Assembly (NCBI GenBank): GCA_025964455.1 | Contig: JAOPYU010000249.1 | Location: forward strand, 1-7,886 | Length of the DNA: 7,886 nucleotides | Direction: 5' to 3' | Origin: Thermoleophilia bacterium | Lineage (GTDB): Bacteria; Actinomycetota; Thermoleophilia; Gaiellales; SKUG01 | In this document: one piece after another, positions 6,390 to 7,886 of the stretch | Layout: every line of letters starts with the position of its first letter | Numbering within the stretch: the stretch's first letter is position 1 | The notes under the pieces: model-generated | What the model was told of the DNA's origin: nothing | The model's input: the letters and a program-made list of their open reading frames with translations, nothing else | Databases searched by the model: none | Translations under genes and position numbers: made by a program

Positions 6390-7607
6390 ATGACGCCGCC
6401 GCCCGATTCCCAAGGCCCCGAGGGCCCGCCCGACGCCGAGTTCGAGACGCAGCTGGATGCCGCGCGCGAACGCTACGAGCGATCCGTCGACGGCACGCTC
6501 GGGATCGAGGAGGAGTTCGCGATCCTGGAACCGGGTTCGCTCGACCTCGTGCCGCGGTACGAGGAGCTGCGCGTGGTGGCGGAGGCTGCCGGCCTCGGCA
6601 CCGCCGTCGCCGGCGAGCTGCTCGCGAGCGAGATCGAGTTCCGGACCGGTCGCTGCGAGCGATGGGATGACGCGGTCGAGGAGCTGACCGACATCCGTCG
6701 TCGCGTCGTGGAAGTTGCGCGCACCGCGGACGCGCTGGTCTCGGCGGGCGCGACCCATCCGTGGGCCGACTACCGCGAGCAGCCGACCGTGCAGCTGCCC
6801 TACTACGAGCGGCTGGTGGAGCGCATGCAGTGGGTGGCGCGCCGCAACAACACCTTCGGCCTGCACGTGCACGTGGGCGTGCAGGGAGCAGATCGCGCGA
6901 TCCGCGTGGCGGATGCGCTGCGGACCGTCCAGCCGTTGCTGCTGGCGCTCAGCGCGTCGTCGCCGTTCCTGGATGGCCAGGACACCGGGCTCGCCTCGGC
7001 GCGCCACATGATCTTCAGCCGCAACTTCGTGCGTGGCAACGTCGCGCCGTCGTTCGGCACCCTCGACGGATACCTGGCGCACCTGCGCTGGCTGCGCGAT
7101 GCGGGTTCGATCGACACGGTCGGGCAGATCTGGTGGGGCACGCGCCCGCACGTGCTGCACGGCACGGTCGAGCTGCGCATGTTCGACGGACAGCCCGACG
7201 TGCGCGACACCCTCGCCCTGGCGGCGCTCGCGTCAGGCGCGATCGCGCACCTGTGCGCGCTCCACGACGCAGGCGAGCTGCCGGCGCCGGTCGACTCGCA
7301 CCTGATCGACGAGAACTGCTGGCGGGCGGCGCGCTCGGGCACCGACGCGACGTTCATCGAGCTGCCCACCTCCGCGACGGTCGCGGGCGACGAGGCCATC
7401 GGTCGGCTCATCGAGCAGGCGCGCGCCGCGGGTCGGACGAACGGGCTCGGCCTGGACGCCGGCCTGGACCGCGCCGAGCAGATGCTCGCCCGCGGCAGCA
7501 GCGCCCTCGTGCAGCGTGCCGCCTTCGAGGAGAGCGGCGACCTCACCGTCGCCTACCGCGGCGTCGTCGATGCCACGATGTCGAGCGCTTCCAACCCCGT
7601 CCGCTAG
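6390..7607 (+). CDS. Carboxylate-amine ligase, glutamate-cysteine ligase type 2 family (YbdK/EgtA-like)
   Basis: A 405-residue ATP-dependent ligase of the GCS2 family, which activates a carboxylate, classically the gamma-carboxyl of glutamate, and joins it to an amine such as cysteine. Family hallmarks are GIEEEF (38-43, acidic metal/ATP ligands), GATHPW (120-125), GLHVHVGV (157-164, with His159 and His161), LSASSPF..G.DTG.AS (187-203), and WWGTRPH with TVELRMFDGQ (248-268). In this family E. coli YbdK has weak gamma-glutamylcysteine ligase activity and mycobacterial EgtA makes gamma-glutamylcysteine for ergothioneine; which applies here is unclear, and no other thiol-biosynthesis gene is nearby. 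The protein carries about 35 acidic, Pro-rich residues before the core, slightly more than usual. ATG 6390 is favoured by a TATGAT nine bases upstream; the frame is open further upstream but that part overlaps the Trp-domain gene. It lies 61 bases after that gene on the same strand. Confidence 0.92.
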   Translation: MTPPPDSQGPEGPPDAEFETQLDAARERYERSVDGTLGIEEEFAILEPGSLDLVPRYEELRVVAEAAGLGTAVAGELLASEIEFRTGRCERWDDAVEELTDIRRRVVEVARTADALVSAGATHPWADYREQPTVQLPYYERLVERMQWVARRNNTFGLHVHVGVQGADRAIRVADALRTVQPLLLALSASSPFLDGQDTGLASARHMIFSRNFVRGNVAPSFGTLDGYLAHLRWLRDAGSIDTVGQIWWGTRPHVLHGTVELRMFDGQPDVRDTLALAALASGAIAHLCALHDAGELPAPVDSHLIDENCWRAARSGTDATFIELPTSATVAGDEAIGRLIEQARAAGRTNGLGLDAGLDRAEQMLARGSSALVQRAAFEESGDLTVAYRGVVDATMSSASNPVR

Positions 7608-7626
7608 CCCCCTGCGGCGACGGGGG
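7608..7626 (+). terminator. Hairpin directly after the ligase stop codon
   Basis: CCCCC (7608-7612) pairs with GGGGG (7622-7626) around a nine-base loop, starting immediately after the TAG. AGAAG follows rather than a T-tract, so it may act together with the next hairpin at 7631-7651 or merely protect the mRNA 3' end. Confidence 0.35.
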
Positions 7627-7630
7627 AGAA

Positions 7631-7668
7631 GTGCCCGCATCGGTCGGGCGCATGATTTCTTGTTCTCT
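7631..7668 (+). terminator. Intrinsic-terminator-like hairpin with T-rich tail at the left edge of repeat copy 1
   Basis: GTGCCCG (7631-7637) pairs with CGGGCGC (7645-7651), with one G-T wobble and a seven-base loop, and is followed by ATGATTTCTTGTTCTCT, which is T-rich for this genome. It is the best terminator candidate for the ligase gene. The right arm and tail belong to the repeat described next. Confidence 0.45.
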
Positions 7669-7710
7669 GTGCACCAAATGTCGAGCACCTCATGACGAAA
7701 GCCCCGCCCC
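7644..7710 (+). repeat. Intergenic repeat, copy A1 (direct)
   Basis: This 67-base stretch recurs at 7819-7885 with three mismatches (64 of 67 identical, hand count); the offset is 175 bases. The unit has CATGA at 7651-7655 and TCATG at 7690-7694 as outer inverted ends, with GTGC and GCAC nested inside, so it is an imperfect palindrome. It is more AT-rich than its surroundings. No credible coding frame crosses it. Confidence 0.85.
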
Positions 7711-7720
7711 GGCTCGTGAA

Positions 7721-7770
7721 CGTCATCGGGTGTTCGTGATTTCTTCCTCCCTGGTCAAGAAATCGTGCGC
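7721..7770 (-). repeat. Intergenic repeat, diverged inverted copy B
   Basis: Read on the minus strand from 7770 to 7721, this segment aligns without gaps to the first 50 bases of the repeat (7648-7697): 35 of 50 match by hand count. Matches concentrate in the GATTTCTTG block at one end and ATGACG at the other. It also contains an internal perfect dyad, GATTTCTT (7738-7745) with AAGAAATC (7757-7764). It lies between the two direct copies in opposite orientation. Confidence 0.6.
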
Positions 7771-7811
7771 GCGGCGGAGGGAGTGGCCGGGCACGCGGCG
7801 GGGAGGGGTCG

Positions 7812-7841
7812 GCGCCCTTCGGGCGCATGATTTCTTGTTCC
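7812..7841 (+). terminator. Hairpin with T-rich tail at the left edge of repeat copy 2
   Basis: GCGCCC (7812-7817) and GGGCGC (7821-7826) form a perfect 6-bp stem with a TTC loop, followed by ATGATTTCTTGTTCC. It is equivalent to the hairpin at 7631-7651, but the left arm is outside the conserved repeat and at a different spacing. It could terminate plus-strand transcription. Confidence 0.4.
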
Positions 7842-7885
7842 CTGTGCACAAAATGTCGAGCACCTCATGACGAAAGCCCTGCCCC
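7819..7885 (+). repeat. Intergenic repeat, copy A2 (direct, at window edge)
   Basis: Second near-identical copy of the 67-base unit. Differences from copy A1 are at 7841 (C for T), 7850 (A for C) and 7880 (T for C). The window ends one base later, so the array may continue to the right with further copies. Confidence 0.85.
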
Positions 7886-7886
7886 C

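Noticed and set aside
5863..6393. Plus-strand frame across the small Trp-domain gene
   Set aside because: Arg/Gly-rich shadow frame; the frame at 5960-6328 is validated by its ungapped similarity to the preceding protein.
7604..7849. Small minus-strand frames through the repeat array (7604-7849, 7233-7688)
   Set aside because: The repeat sequence itself supplies the codons (peptides such as RNHAP); they lack family motifs and follow the repeats, so they are probably spurious.
6761..7870. Plus-strand open frame overlapping the ligase and running into the repeats
   Set aside because: Out of frame with the GCS2-family gene, extremely Arg/Ala-rich, and its end is repeat DNA.
7644..7886. CRISPR array
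   Set aside because: Two direct copies 175 bases apart with an inverted diverged copy between them do not match the regular 25-40 base repeat and similar-length spacer pattern, and no cas gene is visible.

Overview
This is a very GC-rich bacterial window (strong G/C preference at third codon positions, long spurious antisense open frames, few clear Shine-Dalgarno sites). It reads as an actinobacterial-type chromosome. A deep-branching Actinomycetota lineage such as Thermoleophilia is my best guess, but it rests on general style and no marker gene confirms it.

Layout, left to right. (1) 1-657, plus strand: the 3' part of a single-pass membrane protein with a long Ala/Ser/Gly/Thr/Pro-rich stalk and a short C-terminal module; its start lies outside the window. 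(2) 678-4409, minus strand: a three-gene peptide/opine/nickel-type ABC importer operon. It is transcribed as a family-5 solute-binding protein, then a DppC/OppC-type permease, then a DppB/OppB-type permease. The junctions are tight (an ATGA overlap and a 1-base gap), implying translational coupling. No ATPase gene is present, and the permease order is the reverse of the textbook dppABCDF order. (3) 4570-6328, plus strand, divergent from the importer: a polytopic membrane protein of unknown function whose C-terminus carries a roughly 95-residue Trp-rich domain, then a small 122-residue protein that is almost nothing but a second copy of that domain. The two copies align without gaps over 95 residues, with 39 identities by hand count and six conserved tryptophans. 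I do not recognise the domain. (4) 6390-7607, plus strand: a carboxylate-amine ligase of the glutamate-cysteine ligase type 2 (YbdK/EgtA-like) family, possibly expressed from a leaderless mRNA. (5) 7608-7886: non-coding DNA with an array of a repeat in alternating orientation. Two near-identical direct copies flank a diverged inverted copy, and hairpins followed by T-rich tracts lie at the repeat edges.

The importer operon is a coherent unit: the binding protein captures substrate outside the membrane and the two permeases form the channel, with ATPases that must come from another locus. The membrane protein and the stand-alone domain protein are clearly related and probably work together or on the same ligand. 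Nothing in the sequence ties them functionally to the ligase beyond shared strand and proximity. The most novel items are the paired Trp-rich domain and the alternating repeat array.
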